From assembly GCA_963802275.1 (NCBI GenBank), contig CAWDIB010000004.1, positions 1,116,001-1,180,000 of the forward strand: a stretch of 64,000 bases of DNA, written 5' to 3'. Origin of the DNA: CAZMZW01 sp963802275. Its GTDB lineage: Bacteria > Chloroflexota > Anaerolineae > Anaerolineales > Anaerolineaceae. Both the position numbers and the translations under genes were made by a program. Under the pieces are notes generated by a model that was not told the origin of the DNA, searched no databases, and saw only the letters and a list, made by a program, of their open reading frames with translations. Shown here in pieces: positions 27,179 to 35,433 of this stretch. Each line of letters begins with the position of its first letter. The first letter of the stretch is position 1.

Positions 27179-27538
27179 TTATTTACGGTGGCTTTCCAGC
27201 ATCGGGGAATAGATCCACACAAATTTCAAGTTCTCTTCACCAGTATTCACTATTTCATGAATAGAACCAGGGGGATTGAATATACATATACCTGGTTTCA
27301 ATTCAATTGTTTCCTCATCAGTGATGAATTGTCCCTTTCCTTGCAGAAAGAACATGACTTCTTCTTCGCTGTCATGCTTATGTCTGGGAACTTTTCCGCC
27401 AACATGGGTTTCATTCACCCCCATGGCAAGGTTTTTGGCACCCACCGTTTTTTCAGATACCAATATCCAGCTGGTGCGTGGTGGTTCCCGGTATATCCCT
27501 TCCACATTCGCGATATCAACCCACTTTAATCCTGACAT
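27179..27538 (-). CDS. Cupin domain protein
   Basis: 119 residues of single-domain cupin_2. Motif 1 is PRHKHDSEEEVMFFLQGKG (two His and a Glu as metal ligands) and motif 2 is FNPPGSIHEIVNTG (third His). Small cupins of this type act as sugar isomerases, dioxygenases or lyases, or simply bind ligand. The start at 27538 fits an AGGAG ribosome-binding site and removes 21 non-conserved residues. It lies 30 bases after the aldehyde oxidoreductase stop. Confidence 0.85.
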   Translation of the reverse strand: MSGLKWVDIANVEGIYREPPRTSWILVSEKTVGAKNLAMGVNETHVGGKVPRHKHDSEEEVMFFLQGKGQFITDEETIELKPGICIFNPPGSIHEIVNTGEENLKFVWIYSPMLESHRK

Positions 27539-27567
27539 ATTCTCTCCTTTGCGTTTTTCTATGGTCA

Positions 27568-29301
27568 TTAAAAAAAATCTTCCCGGGCTGGAATATCCCA
27601 AATCCCTTCCAGCTCCTCCTGGGGAATATCAAAAGTGGAATTGTTGGGGGGCAAGGGTTCTTCCCGCATAAATTCAGGCATCCGGTAATAATGTTCGGAG
27701 ACACCTGCCGCCTGGTTGAACTTTCTCTCTAAATCCAGAATATGGATGCCCAGCTGCCGGATTTCAGGATAGGTGATATCCCAATTGAACTTTGCCTTTA
27801 ACAAGCGTACGAGAAGATTTGGATCCTTTACAAAAGCCGGCCTGATAAAGATGCAGACACCCATGGTATCCAGCAGGGCAGCCCGGATTTGAAGCTGGCG
27901 TGAATTAAAAACCTGGTTCTTAGTGCCCAGAGGGTCATTGCTGCGTAGAGTCTCAAAGGCATTACCGGCAGTATGGTCCGCCCCCATGGTCGAAGTGGCA
28001 TAAAGTACTCCATTTCCTTTTAAACCTCTGGGGTCATACGCTGGCATGGCTTGCCCCTTGATTGCTGGGACACGCCGAATACCAAATGCTTGCCCGGTAA
28101 ATTTGGCGCCATTCCCCAATATTCGACCCAGATAAGTACCCTCCCCAATTTGCCGGATCATATCTTTAGCACCCTCACCATCACCAAACGCCTTCACCCC
28201 GGCTTCCATGGCCACCCCCAGAGCTGCGCCACACTCGATTGAATCAAGCCCTACTTCATTAGAAAGGTTATTCAGCGCGCCGATTGTATCGACATCACCG
28301 ATGCCAAGGTTGGGACCCAGCATGACCGCACTTTCATATTGAAGCGAAGCAACAATCTTTTCCCCCTTTATATTGGGTAATACATTGGAACATTGGATCG
28401 TACAGCCCGGAACGCAGGGGGTACCACTTCTTCCAACCCCACCACGCTTGGCAACCATAGCGGAAAAATTAGGACCAATGAGACCATCTGCTTGTTCAAA
28501 TGAACCTTCTGAAAAATTGCGGGTGGGCATCATTCCCACCTGATTGGCCACTTCCAGGATATCGAGTGTGCCGTACAATTTTCGGTTCTTGCTCTTGGGG
28601 TCAACTGCCAGTAGATGAGTGATTTCCTTGATGGTTTCCTTCATCAACACCGGGTCGTGTACATCCGGCGGTTCAGATTGTTTGGCAGAAACAACAATTG
28701 CTTTAATACCTTTGGATCCAAGCAAGGCACCCAGACCGCCTCTTCCGGCGTACCGAACCTGAAGATCTTTATCATCCGGGCAGGCAATACCAGCGGCATG
28801 CATCAATCGTTCTCCAGCCGGACCCACCAAAAGCATTCCAATGTCATTCCCAAACTTCTCCCGCAACAATTTAATTGACCTGGAAACAAGTTGAAACTTT
28901 AATGAATCAAAATCAACTACGTAAATACTCTTTTCGGAAATAAACAAAACTCTTGGGATTGAATAATTCTCCGGGATATCCTCGATGATCACCGCTTTGA
29001 TGCCCAACCTGGCCAATCTTCTACCGAAGGAACCCCCGGTATTGCTTTCCTTGATTCCCCCCGTCAATGGACTTTTTCCACCAATGGATATTTTGCTTGC
29101 TGTTGACAGATTGGTGTCGGCAAACCATCCTTGTGAAATGATCAGTTTATTCTTTCTTCCAAGGGGTTCACAAGTTGGCTCCACTTCCCGGCTGAGAATA
29201 TGTGCGATAAAAAATCTGCCGCCGATGCGTTTTTCGTCTTCGCTGACATTTTGAATTTTTATTTCACCTGTATGGGAATTAACACGAACAATTTTATTCA
29301 T
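27568..29301 (-). CDS. Aldehyde ferredoxin oxidoreductase (tungsten, AOR family)
   Basis: 577 residues, near the family norm of about 600. The N-terminal pterin-binding domain contains GGKSPLTGGIKESNTGG and AGRGGLGALLGSKGIKA. The [4Fe-4S] ligands read as C296, C300, C304 and C483. E323 (QYESAVMLGPN) and H443 (STMGADHTAGN) correspond to residues near the tungsten in characterised AORs. The enzyme oxidises an aldehyde to a carboxylic acid with ferredoxin. Spacing in the first cluster is C-x3-C-x3-C, as in several uncharacterised AOR subgroups, instead of C-x2-C-x3-C. Its start overlaps the previous gene's stop as ATGA. Confidence 0.92.
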   Translation of the reverse strand: MNKIVRVNSHTGEIKIQNVSEDEKRIGGRFFIAHILSREVEPTCEPLGRKNKLIISQGWFADTNLSTASKISIGGKSPLTGGIKESNTGGSFGRRLARLGIKAVIIEDIPENYSIPRVLFISEKSIYVVDFDSLKFQLVSRSIKLLREKFGNDIGMLLVGPAGERLMHAAGIACPDDKDLQVRYAGRGGLGALLGSKGIKAIVVSAKQSEPPDVHDPVLMKETIKEITHLLAVDPKSKNRKLYGTLDILEVANQVGMMPTRNFSEGSFEQADGLIGPNFSAMVAKRGGVGRSGTPCVPGCTIQCSNVLPNIKGEKIVASLQYESAVMLGPNLGIGDVDTIGALNNLSNEVGLDSIECGAALGVAMEAGVKAFGDGEGAKDMIRQIGEGTYLGRILGNGAKFTGQAFGIRRVPAIKGQAMPAYDPRGLKGNGVLYATSTMGADHTAGNAFETLRSNDPLGTKNQVFNSRQLQIRAALLDTMGVCIFIRPAFVKDPNLLVRLLKAKFNWDITYPEIRQLGIHILDLERKFNQAAGVSEHYYRMPEFMREEPLPPNNSTFDIPQEELEGIWDIPAREDFF

Positions 29302-30350
29302 GCCATTGCACTCAGTTTTTCAGCTGCCCCATTTTCTGCGAGAATGGAATTAATTACCTCACAAGTTTTCTCATCCAAAGCGATGTTATTTTCTCTGCTT
29401 TGCAGCTCTTTGCGGTACTCAATTTCGCCTGGGATAAAAATCTCTGAAGCAAATCCTGCTTTTTTCATTCCCTTGATTTTTTGAATATATTCATCCATCG
29501 AAACTGCGAACTCATTTAACGGCATGAATTTTTGGATGTCAATGGCAATAAAAAATGCACCAACACCGGTATCACCGTCCAGTGTATGAAAGCTCTTGAT
29601 ATTCGGGGCATGCGATGATCCTGAAATCAACCCGGAAAGGATATCGATTGCCAAAGCGATAGCGGATCCCTTTGGACCGCCCATCGGCAGCAAAGCCCCT
29701 TTCAATGCCTCCAGCGGACTTGTTGTCAGATTTCCCTCTGAATCCAGCGCCCAGCTATCCGGAATCGCCTTCCCATCCCTGGCTGCCTTACGGATTTTTC
29801 CACGGGCGACAATGCTGGTTGCCATGTCTGCTGAAAACAGCAATTCTTTTCCAGTATAGATTGCGATTGCAAAAGGATTCGTGCCTAAAAACGCCTCCGC
29901 TCCTCCCCAGGGCGCCATGGCTGGTGCAGCATTACATCCCATTATTGCAATCATACCCTCCCTGGCAATCTTTTCGGTATAAAAAGCAAGGGCTCCCAAA
30001 TTATTCGTGTTGCGGATGAGCACAAGGCTGATTCCATACGATTTGGCTTTTTTAATACATAAATCAACAGCCATCTTGCCGGCAACTGCCCCCAAACCAT
30101 TACCCCCATCGAGAACTGCCACTGCCGAATTTTCCTGTACGGTGGTTATTCTGGTCGGCAAATCTAATTGGCCTTCTTTAGCCCGGTTTGCAATTGGCGT
30201 TAATAAATAAGTGCCATGGGTTGAAATTCCGCGTTCATCAGCAAAAACCAGGCTCTCGGCAGTAATTTCCGCTCCCGGCTTATTCTCACCAAGAATTGAT
30301 AATACTTCTGTGGCGCAGCAAAGAAGCTCTTCCCTCTTTATTTTGTTCAT
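29298..30350 (-). CDS. Ldh2/malate-type NAD(P)-dependent dehydrogenase
   Basis: 350 residues of the LDH2/MDG2 oxidoreductase family, which includes malate, ureidoglycolate, sulfolactate and 2,3-diketo-gulonate dehydrogenases. Typical segments are SLVFADERGISTHG near residue 30, VAVLDGGNGLGAVAG, ISLVLIRNTNNLGALAFY (catalytic His replaced by Asn-Asn at 'NNLG', where many members have 'HFG'), and GGAEAFLGTNPFA. It would interconvert a 2-hydroxyacid and a 2-oxoacid. Note the non-standard 'NNLG'. Translationally coupled to the AOR gene by a 4-base overlap. Confidence 0.85.
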   Translation of the reverse strand: MNKIKREELLCCATEVLSILGENKPGAEITAESLVFADERGISTHGTYLLTPIANRAKEGQLDLPTRITTVQENSAVAVLDGGNGLGAVAGKMAVDLCIKKAKSYGISLVLIRNTNNLGALAFYTEKIAREGMIAIMGCNAAPAMAPWGGAEAFLGTNPFAIAIYTGKELLFSADMATSIVARGKIRKAARDGKAIPDSWALDSEGNLTTSPLEALKGALLPMGGPKGSAIALAIDILSGLISGSSHAPNIKSFHTLDGDTGVGAFFIAIDIQKFMPLNEFAVSMDEYIQKIKGMKKAGFASEIFIPGEIEYRKELQSRENNIALDEKTCEVINSILAENGAAEKLSAMA

Positions 30351-30351
30351 A

Positions 30352-31023
30352 TTATTCTTCTTTTAATCCTGCAGCTTCAAATATCGGTCCAAATTTATTG
30401 AACTCAACACTTGAAACCCCGGATTCCAATGTTTTTGCTTTCCCCCTCTCATTTTCTATCCGATTTTTTGTTTTTGTTAAAACATCTGTGCATTCATCAC
30501 GAGCGACCACAACCAAGCCATCATCATCCCCAACGATCAAATCGCCCGGGAAAACCGTGTATCCTCCAAAAACGGTGGGGTAATTCACCAAACCGATGGT
30601 CCCTTTGACCGTTCCGCGAATGCAGAGCCCCCGGGAAAAAATAGGAAAACCAGCTTTGATGATCTCCTCACCGTCACGAATGCAGCCATCAATACACAAA
30701 CCTCCCAATTTTTTGGCGATGGCGCTGGTGGCCATCAGGCTGCCGAAATAACCATATTCATAGACGTTGCCCATGCTTGCCACGATCACATCGCCCGGCT
30801 GGGCGCGCTCCAATGCCTTGTGAAGCATGAGGTTGTCACCTGGAGCGCATTGTACGGTGAAAGCCGGTCCGCATATTCGCATACCATGGGCAATGGGCTT
30901 TATGGCGCTATCCACATACCCTTTCCTTCCCGAAGCCTCATGAATGGTGGCAGCTGCCAAACCTGTAAATGCTGTGATAGTATCAGTGGATGGTCTTTGA
31001 ATCTGAGTCAATACATGAATCAT
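30352..31023 (-). CDS. RraA-like / HMG aldolase family protein
   Basis: 223 residues with the RraA-fold core: GPAFTVQCAPGDNLMLHKAL, GDVIVASMGNVYEYGYFGSLMATSA, and LGGLCIDGCIRDGEEI, which holds the Arg-Asp pair used by 4-hydroxy-4-methyl-2-oxoglutarate aldolases for metal and substrate binding. Genuine RraA regulators of RNase E keep the fold but are shorter. In this operon an aldolase, or a 2-oxoacid decarboxylase of the same family, is much more likely than a ribonuclease regulator. One base separates it from the dehydrogenase gene. Confidence 0.83.
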   Translation of the reverse strand: MIHVLTQIQRPSTDTITAFTGLAAATIHEASGRKGYVDSAIKPIAHGMRICGPAFTVQCAPGDNLMLHKALERAQPGDVIVASMGNVYEYGYFGSLMATSAIAKKLGGLCIDGCIRDGEEIIKAGFPIFSRGLCIRGTVKGTIGLVNYPTVFGGYTVFPGDLIVGDDDGLVVVARDECTDVLTKTKNRIENERGKAKTLESGVSSVEFNKFGPIFEAAGLKEE

Positions 31024-31044
31024 AAAGAGCCTCCTTAAATTTGT

Positions 31045-31263
31045 TCAGCCGCCCATGGCAGCAAAAAATATGTAAATCTGGTCTTCATCTTGAATTATTT
31101 CATCCTCACCCAGTTTCCTATTCTGTCGAACTACGATCAAATTTTCAGCGATCTCCTTTGGCAACTTCAGCAGTTCACTGACCTCATTCACCTTAATTGG
31201 ATGATCGATCGCTTTTTCTTGACTGTATTTTCCAAGAGAACCTTTGCCAATAAATTCTGTCAT
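31045..31263 (-). CDS. MoaD/ThiS-like ubiquitin-fold sulfur carrier
   Basis: 72 residues ending in ...FFAAMGG. The C-terminal Gly-Gly is the site of thiocarboxylation in MoaD and ThiS. The rest (KVNEVSELLKLPKEIAENLIVVRQNRKLGEDEIIQDEDQIYIF) is the beta-grasp fold. MoaD-like genes commonly sit beside AOR genes, where they are thought to supply dithiolene sulfur for tungstopterin. First gene of the operon, behind the operator-promoter pair at 31302-31361. Confidence 0.85.
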   Translation of the reverse strand: MTEFIGKGSLGKYSQEKAIDHPIKVNEVSELLKLPKEIAENLIVVRQNRKLGEDEIIQDEDQIYIFFAAMGG

Positions 31264-31301
31264 AGTAATGAATGAAAATCATTAATAATGTGTATCACTA
31301 T

Positions 31302-31318
31302 ACAAGACACTGTCTCAT
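31302..31318. promoter_or_regulatory. Palindromic operator, probable IclR-type regulator site (moaD-AOR operon)
   Basis: ACAAGACACTGTCTCAT. The right half TGTCTCAT is identical to the perfect palindrome at 39540-39556; the left half differs at two positions. It lies downstream of the -10 of the minus-strand promoter, 14 bases away, where a bound repressor would block initiation. Confidence 0.7.
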
Positions 31319-31332
31319 TTTTCGATATCTAT

Positions 31333-31361
31333 ATTATATCTTCAGATTAATAATAAATCAA
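31333..31361 (-). promoter_or_regulatory. Promoter of the MoaD-AOR catabolic operon
   Basis: On the minus strand TTGATT (31356-31361) and a perfect TATAAT (31333-31338) are 17 bases apart. The same -35, spacing and -10 occur before the ABC operon at 39570-39598. Confidence 0.75.
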
Positions 31362-31420
31362 GTCTTTTAACAAGAAAAAAATCACCAATTCTCAAAATTA
31401 ATGCACTTTATTCAAACCAT

Positions 31421-32726
31421 GGTTGGTGTGGCATTCTTTCTGTAAAATCAGGACCTTAACAAGATGGGTGAGTCAGGAGTATCCTACAAGGTAACCAAAC
31501 CAGAATAGGAGACCACCATGACTCACCAAGATGATTATAAGCTTACCAAAGACATACTGGAGAAGGGATTGGATGCCAGCCCCGAACTTCTGAGGATTCT
31601 ACTCAATCATGCTATGCAGGCAGAGAGGTCGAAGTATTTGCAAGCGGAGGAATACGAGAGAACCGATGAGCGCAAAGGGCATTCCAATGGGTACAAGCCC
31701 AAGACCGTCCGGACGAGGATTGGCGAGATCACCTTTGCCGTGCCCCAAGTGAGAGAGGGAGGATTTTATCCCTCAGCATTGGAAAAGGGATTGAGAAGCG
31801 AAAGGGCGCTGGTAGCAGCCTTGGCTGAGATGTACGTGCAGGGAGTATCCACCCGGAAGGTAAAGACCATCACCGAGGAATTATGCGGGGTGGAGATTAG
31901 CGCCATGCAGGTCAGCCGGGCAACAGCACAATTGGACCAGGCATTGCAGGAATGGCGTGAAAGGCCATTGGGTGAAATCACTTATCTGTACGTGGATGCC
32001 CGTTATGAGAAGGTGCGTGAGGCTGGCCAGGTGCGGGATGCGGCTGTTTTGGTGGCCTCCGGCATCAATTCGCAGGGCGAAAGGCAGATTTTAGGGGTAT
32101 CGGTGTCACTAAGTGAGCACGAAACCCACTGGAAAGCCTTTTTGAAAGGACTGAAAGACCGCGGTATGCATGGCATTCAATTGGTGATCAGTGATGACCA
32201 TCAAGGCTTGGGAGCAGCCAGAAGAGCCATCCTAGGTAGTGTGCCCTGGCAGCGGTGCCAGTTCCACTTGCAGCAGAACGCCCAGTCCTATGTACCCAAA
32301 CAGGCCATGCGCTATGAGGTGGCAGCTGATATCCGTAACATGTTCAATGCGCCAGATAAAGCGACTGCAGAACAATACCTTCAGGCTGCCATCCGGAAAT
32401 ATGCGCTTACTGCTCCAAGGTTATCTGCCTGGCTGGAAGAGAATTTGGCAGAAGGCTTTACAGTTTTTGACTTTCCGCTCGAGCATCGCAGATCCATCCG
32501 GACCACCAATAGTCTTGAACGGATCAACAAAGAAATTAGAAGGAGGACCAGAGTTGTAGGAGTGTTCCCAAACGAGAATTCATGCCTTAGATTGATTTCC
32601 GCAATCTTGATGGAAATAAGTGAGGAATGGCAAATTGGGAAACACTATTGTTCAAGGAGAATTTTGAATATCTAATAGATTAGGGATATTCTTGACTCAA
32701 ATTTACAGAAAAAACGTTGCGTAATC
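31421..32726 (+). mobile_element. IS256-family insertion sequence, complete, with 8-bp target duplication
   Basis: A 1306-bp element flanked by the direct repeat CAAACCAT at 31413-31420 and 32727-32734. The two ends are imperfect inverted repeats in the same register from each tip: both carry TTTCTGTAAA at positions 17-26 with matches at the outer G and TT. The size, 8-bp duplication and transposase type all fit the IS256 family. It has inserted between the two divergent promoters of the catabolic island, leaving both promoters and operators intact. Confidence 0.88.
31518..32675 (+). CDS. IS256-family (mutator-type) transposase
   Basis: 385 residues, slightly short for the family (390-420). 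The DDE residues can be read as Asp in LYVDARYEKV, Asp in QLVISDDHQGLGAA, and Glu in TTNSLERINKEIRRRTRVVG. The Cys-His pair CQFHLQQN between the second and third is also typical. It catalyses DNA cleavage and strand transfer with circular intermediates. It is intact from start to stop, so the element may still be active. The C-terminal YCSRRILNI ends about 50 bases before the right inverted repeat. Confidence 0.95.
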   Translation: MTHQDDYKLTKDILEKGLDASPELLRILLNHAMQAERSKYLQAEEYERTDERKGHSNGYKPKTVRTRIGEITFAVPQVREGGFYPSALEKGLRSERALVAALAEMYVQGVSTRKVKTITEELCGVEISAMQVSRATAQLDQALQEWRERPLGEITYLYVDARYEKVREAGQVRDAAVLVASGINSQGERQILGVSVSLSEHETHWKAFLKGLKDRGMHGIQLVISDDHQGLGAARRAILGSVPWQRCQFHLQQNAQSYVPKQAMRYEVAADIRNMFNAPDKATAEQYLQAAIRKYALTAPRLSAWLEENLAEGFTVFDFPLEHRRSIRTTNSLERINKEIRRRTRVVGVFPNENSCLRLISAILMEISEEWQIGKHYCSRRILNI

Positions 32727-32818
32727 CAAACCATATGACAATCTACAATATCATTTGAACAACCTTCTGGATTCAATTAACGATTGCGGGTTCCAAATTT
32801 CAACCTCCTTCTTCCTGG

Positions 32819-32847
32819 TTGCATTTATCTCTGACCTAAGCTAAAAT
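32819..32847 (+). promoter_or_regulatory. Promoter of the IclR-family regulator gene
   Basis: TTGCAT (32819-32824), 17-base spacer, TAAAAT (32842-32847), followed seven bases on by the operator-like palindrome at 32855. Confidence 0.65.
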
Positions 32848-32854
32848 ATCCCAA

Positions 32855-32882
32855 ATAAGACATCGTCTCTAAATATGAGACA
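32855..32882. promoter_or_regulatory. Operator at the IclR gene (palindrome plus an extra half-site)
   Basis: ATAAGACATCGTCTCTA (32855-32871) is a degenerate copy of the ATGAGACA-N-TGTCTCAT palindrome, and a perfect half-site ATGAGACA follows at 32875-32882, eight bases before the start codon. The placement just downstream of the promoter suggests autoregulation. Confidence 0.6.
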
Positions 32883-32890
32883 ACAAAACA

Positions 32891-33667
32891 ATGACCATTA
32901 GTAAAATACAAAGCATTGACCGGGCTATTGCCATATTGGATTATTTCAATCCCGAACACCCTGATGCAGGGGTTCGGGAGATTGCCAGGTATTTGAAATT
33001 ACACCCCAGCACAGTCGGGCGTATGCTCGCCACCTTAACCTCTCTTGATATTCTCATCCAAGATGACCACACTCACCGATATAAATTGGGCTCAAAAGTA
33101 CTCAAATGGGGAGCCGTCTACCTGGGTAACTTAAATCTTCAAAATGAATCACGTGTCTTTATGGAAGCCTTGCGAGAAAAGACCAATGAAACAGTTAGTC
33201 TTTACATCCCCAGTGGAAATGAGCGGGTATTGATCGAGCGAATAGACAGCACCCATTTTCTACGCGTAATTACTCAGGTGGGTGAAAGGATGCCTCTCTA
33301 TGCCGGCGCCTCTGGCAAAGTGTTTCTCGCTTTTCTACCGGCAGAGAAACGGGAGGAAGTATTAGAAACAAAACGCCTGGAGAGACTTACCTCGCAGACC
33401 ATTGTAAATGTTGAGGATCTGCGCAAAGAACTTGGCTTGATACGTAAACAAGGTTATGCTGTCAGCCATGGAGAACGCGTGGAAGGAGTCTCAAGCGTAT
33501 CTGCACCAATTTTCAATTTTAGAAACCGGGTAATCGGTGCAATCAGTATCTCCGGTCCAACCGCAAGATTTTCAGAGGAAAGGATCGCCGAATTTTTCGA
33601 TCCATTGGTAAAGGCGACACACCAAATCTCTCAAGCCATGGGATACGTTCTTAAAGAGACCACCTAA
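32891..33667 (+). CDS. IclR family transcriptional regulator
   Basis: 258 residues. The N-terminal winged helix-turn-helix (QSIDRAIAILDYFN ... GVREIARYLKLHPSTVGRMLATL) is typical of IclR. The C-terminal effector domain follows from about residue 75, with GERMPLYAGASGKVFLAFLP and SHGERVEGVSSVSAPIFN as landmark motifs. IclR proteins bind palindromic sites and sense small organic acids or aromatics. It is divergent from the AOR operon and convergent with the ABC operon, and palindromes occur at all three promoters, so it is the likely regulator of the whole island. Confidence 0.92.
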   Translation: MTISKIQSIDRAIAILDYFNPEHPDAGVREIARYLKLHPSTVGRMLATLTSLDILIQDDHTHRYKLGSKVLKWGAVYLGNLNLQNESRVFMEALREKTNETVSLYIPSGNERVLIERIDSTHFLRVITQVGERMPLYAGASGKVFLAFLPAEKREEVLETKRLERLTSQTIVNVEDLRKELGLIRKQGYAVSHGERVEGVSSVSAPIFNFRNRVIGAISISGPTARFSEERIAEFFDPLVKATHQISQAMGYVLKETT

Positions 33668-33681
33668 TTTAATAAATTTCT

Positions 33682-34695
33682 TTAATCACCCATTTTCAAG
33701 ACAACTTTACTTGCCTTCCCGGTTCCAGCAAATTCAAGTGCATCATTTATTTCATCAAATGGAAAAGTCTTGGATATGATCATGCTCGGGATTAATTTCT
33801 CTTCTTCCACGAGTGCAATAGTATTGGCAAAATCAGCCGGGTGATCATAAATAAGAGAACCCTGCAAATTCAATCCTTCGCGAACAAATCGCAGCGGTTG
33901 AAAATTCGTAGTTGAGGTGGAAAGTCCCATTAAAATGATCTGGCTTCCACGCGGTGCATTATTGAGAGCCAGCTCAACTGTTGCAGAAGAACCCGCACAT
34001 TCAAAAATAGTATTTACATTTCGCTTTAACCAAATTGCCGCCATATCATCAGAAACATTTGCTTCAGCCCCCAGATTCTCAGCCAGCTTTATTTTTTCTT
34101 CATATTTATCATGGGCAATCACTCGAATACCCTGCTTGACCGCAGCATGGATAAGTAAAAGACCGGTGGATCCGCAACCGATGACTGCGATGGTGTCTCC
34201 AAGTTGAACCTTGGATTGCCTCAGAGCATGGAGAGATACTGCCAATGGTTCTATCACCACAGCATCGCGATCATTAATCTCTTCCGGGATTAACCAACAA
34301 AACTCAGCAGGAGCAGAAAATTGCTCTGAAAAGCAACCAGGAATTGATACGCCCAAACTTTTTTTATGCGGACAAATATTTCCTCTGCCCGTTCGACAGA
34401 AAATGCATTCACCACAAGGATAATTAGGCTCCACAACCACACGCTGCCCAACCCGGATTTTACCCACATTCACCCCAACTTGGAGCACCCTGCCAACGAC
34501 CTCGTGGCCTAAAACCATTGGGTAGGCAGAAGGTACACGATGCCCTTTAAAAAAGGAAATATCTGATCCACAAATGGCCGTAAGGATGGGTTGAATAATC
34601 ACATCATCATTTCCAGGTTCCAATGGCAACGTCTTCTTTAAAACAATCCTTTCAGATGCTTCCAAAAATGCCGTGGTTACCGTTTGATCAGACAT
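33682..34695 (-). CDS. Zinc-dependent alcohol dehydrogenase
   Basis: 337 residues of medium-chain dehydrogenase. It has Cys-Gly-Ser-Asp in LTAICGSDISFF, GHEVVGRVLQVG, a structural zinc motif with CGECIFCRTGRGNIC, and the coenzyme motif IAVIGCGSTGLLLI. It is the last gene of the operon that starts at 39338, placed after the importer genes, and is a paralogue of the dehydrogenase at 25073. Proximity to the importer suggests it acts on the imported compound or a near derivative. Confidence 0.87.
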   Translation of the reverse strand: MSDQTVTTAFLEASERIVLKKTLPLEPGNDDVIIQPILTAICGSDISFFKGHRVPSAYPMVLGHEVVGRVLQVGVNVGKIRVGQRVVVEPNYPCGECIFCRTGRGNICPHKKSLGVSIPGCFSEQFSAPAEFCWLIPEEINDRDAVVIEPLAVSLHALRQSKVQLGDTIAVIGCGSTGLLLIHAAVKQGIRVIAHDKYEEKIKLAENLGAEANVSDDMAAIWLKRNVNTIFECAGSSATVELALNNAPRGSQIILMGLSTSTTNFQPLRFVREGLNLQGSLIYDHPADFANTIALVEEEKLIPSMIISKTFPFDEINDALEFAGTGKASKVVLKMGD

Positions 34696-34719
34696 TCTCC
34701 TTCCTCTCTCCCGTGGATT

Positions 34720-35433
34720 CTATGCCACTCCCAGGAATGCTTTTTGAATGATAGGATTTGCCTGGAGTGCTTTTGAGGTATCCGCAAAGATCACTTTGCC
34801 GGTTTCCATGACGACTCCATAATCTGCAACCTGCAGAGCTCCCCTTGCGTTTTGCTCACAAAGTAGAATCGTCATACCTTTCTTTTTCAAATCTTTGATG
34901 ATCTCAAAAACCTGTTTCACCAGCATTGGGGCTAATCCCAGTGAGGGTTCATCCATAATTAAAAGCTTGGGTTTGGACATGATTGCACGGGCAATTGCCA
35001 ACATCTGTTGTTCCCCGCCGCTTAAGGATCCCGCGAATTGTTTCCTCCGCTTTTCCAGTACTGGAAATAACTGATAGAGTTGTTGTTTGTCTTTCATAAT
35101 TTCAGCAGTATCTTTTCGAGAATATGCTCCCATATCCAGGTTTTCATCAATCGTTAATACGCTGAAAACACGTCGACCTTCTGGAACATAACCGATTCCT
35201 CTGCTAACTATTTTTTCCGCATCCAGTTTATGAATCGGTTCGCCGTTCAGGTGAATTGATCCCTGTCTTGGATGGAGCAGGCCACAAATCGTTTTTATGG
35301 TTGTTGATTTCCCGGCGCCATTTGCCCCAATCAATGTTGTGACAGAGCCTTTCTCTATACTAAAAGAGACTCCCTTTACAGCATGAATATTGCCATAATA
35401 AGTATGAATATTCTCAACGACTAACAACCTCAT
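34720..35433 (-). CDS. LivF-type ABC transporter ATP-binding protein
   Basis: 237 residues. Walker A GANGAGKSTTIKTIC, signature LSGGEQQMLAIARAI, Walker B LLIMDEPSLGLAPM and a Q-loop region are intact. The GRRVFSVLTIDENL and PSLGLAPMLV phrases are typical of the LivF subgroup of hydrophobic amino acid/amide importers (HAAT). Its start overlaps the LivG-type gene by 20 bases. It powers import with the LivG protein. Confidence 0.93.
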   Translation of the reverse strand: MRLLVVENIHTYYGNIHAVKGVSFSIEKGSVTTLIGANGAGKSTTIKTICGLLHPRQGSIHLNGEPIHKLDAEKIVSRGIGYVPEGRRVFSVLTIDENLDMGAYSRKDTAEIMKDKQQLYQLFPVLEKRRKQFAGSLSGGEQQMLAIARAIMSKPKLLIMDEPSLGLAPMLVKQVFEIIKDLKKKGMTILLCEQNARGALQVADYGVVMETGKVIFADTSKALQANPIIQKAFLGVA

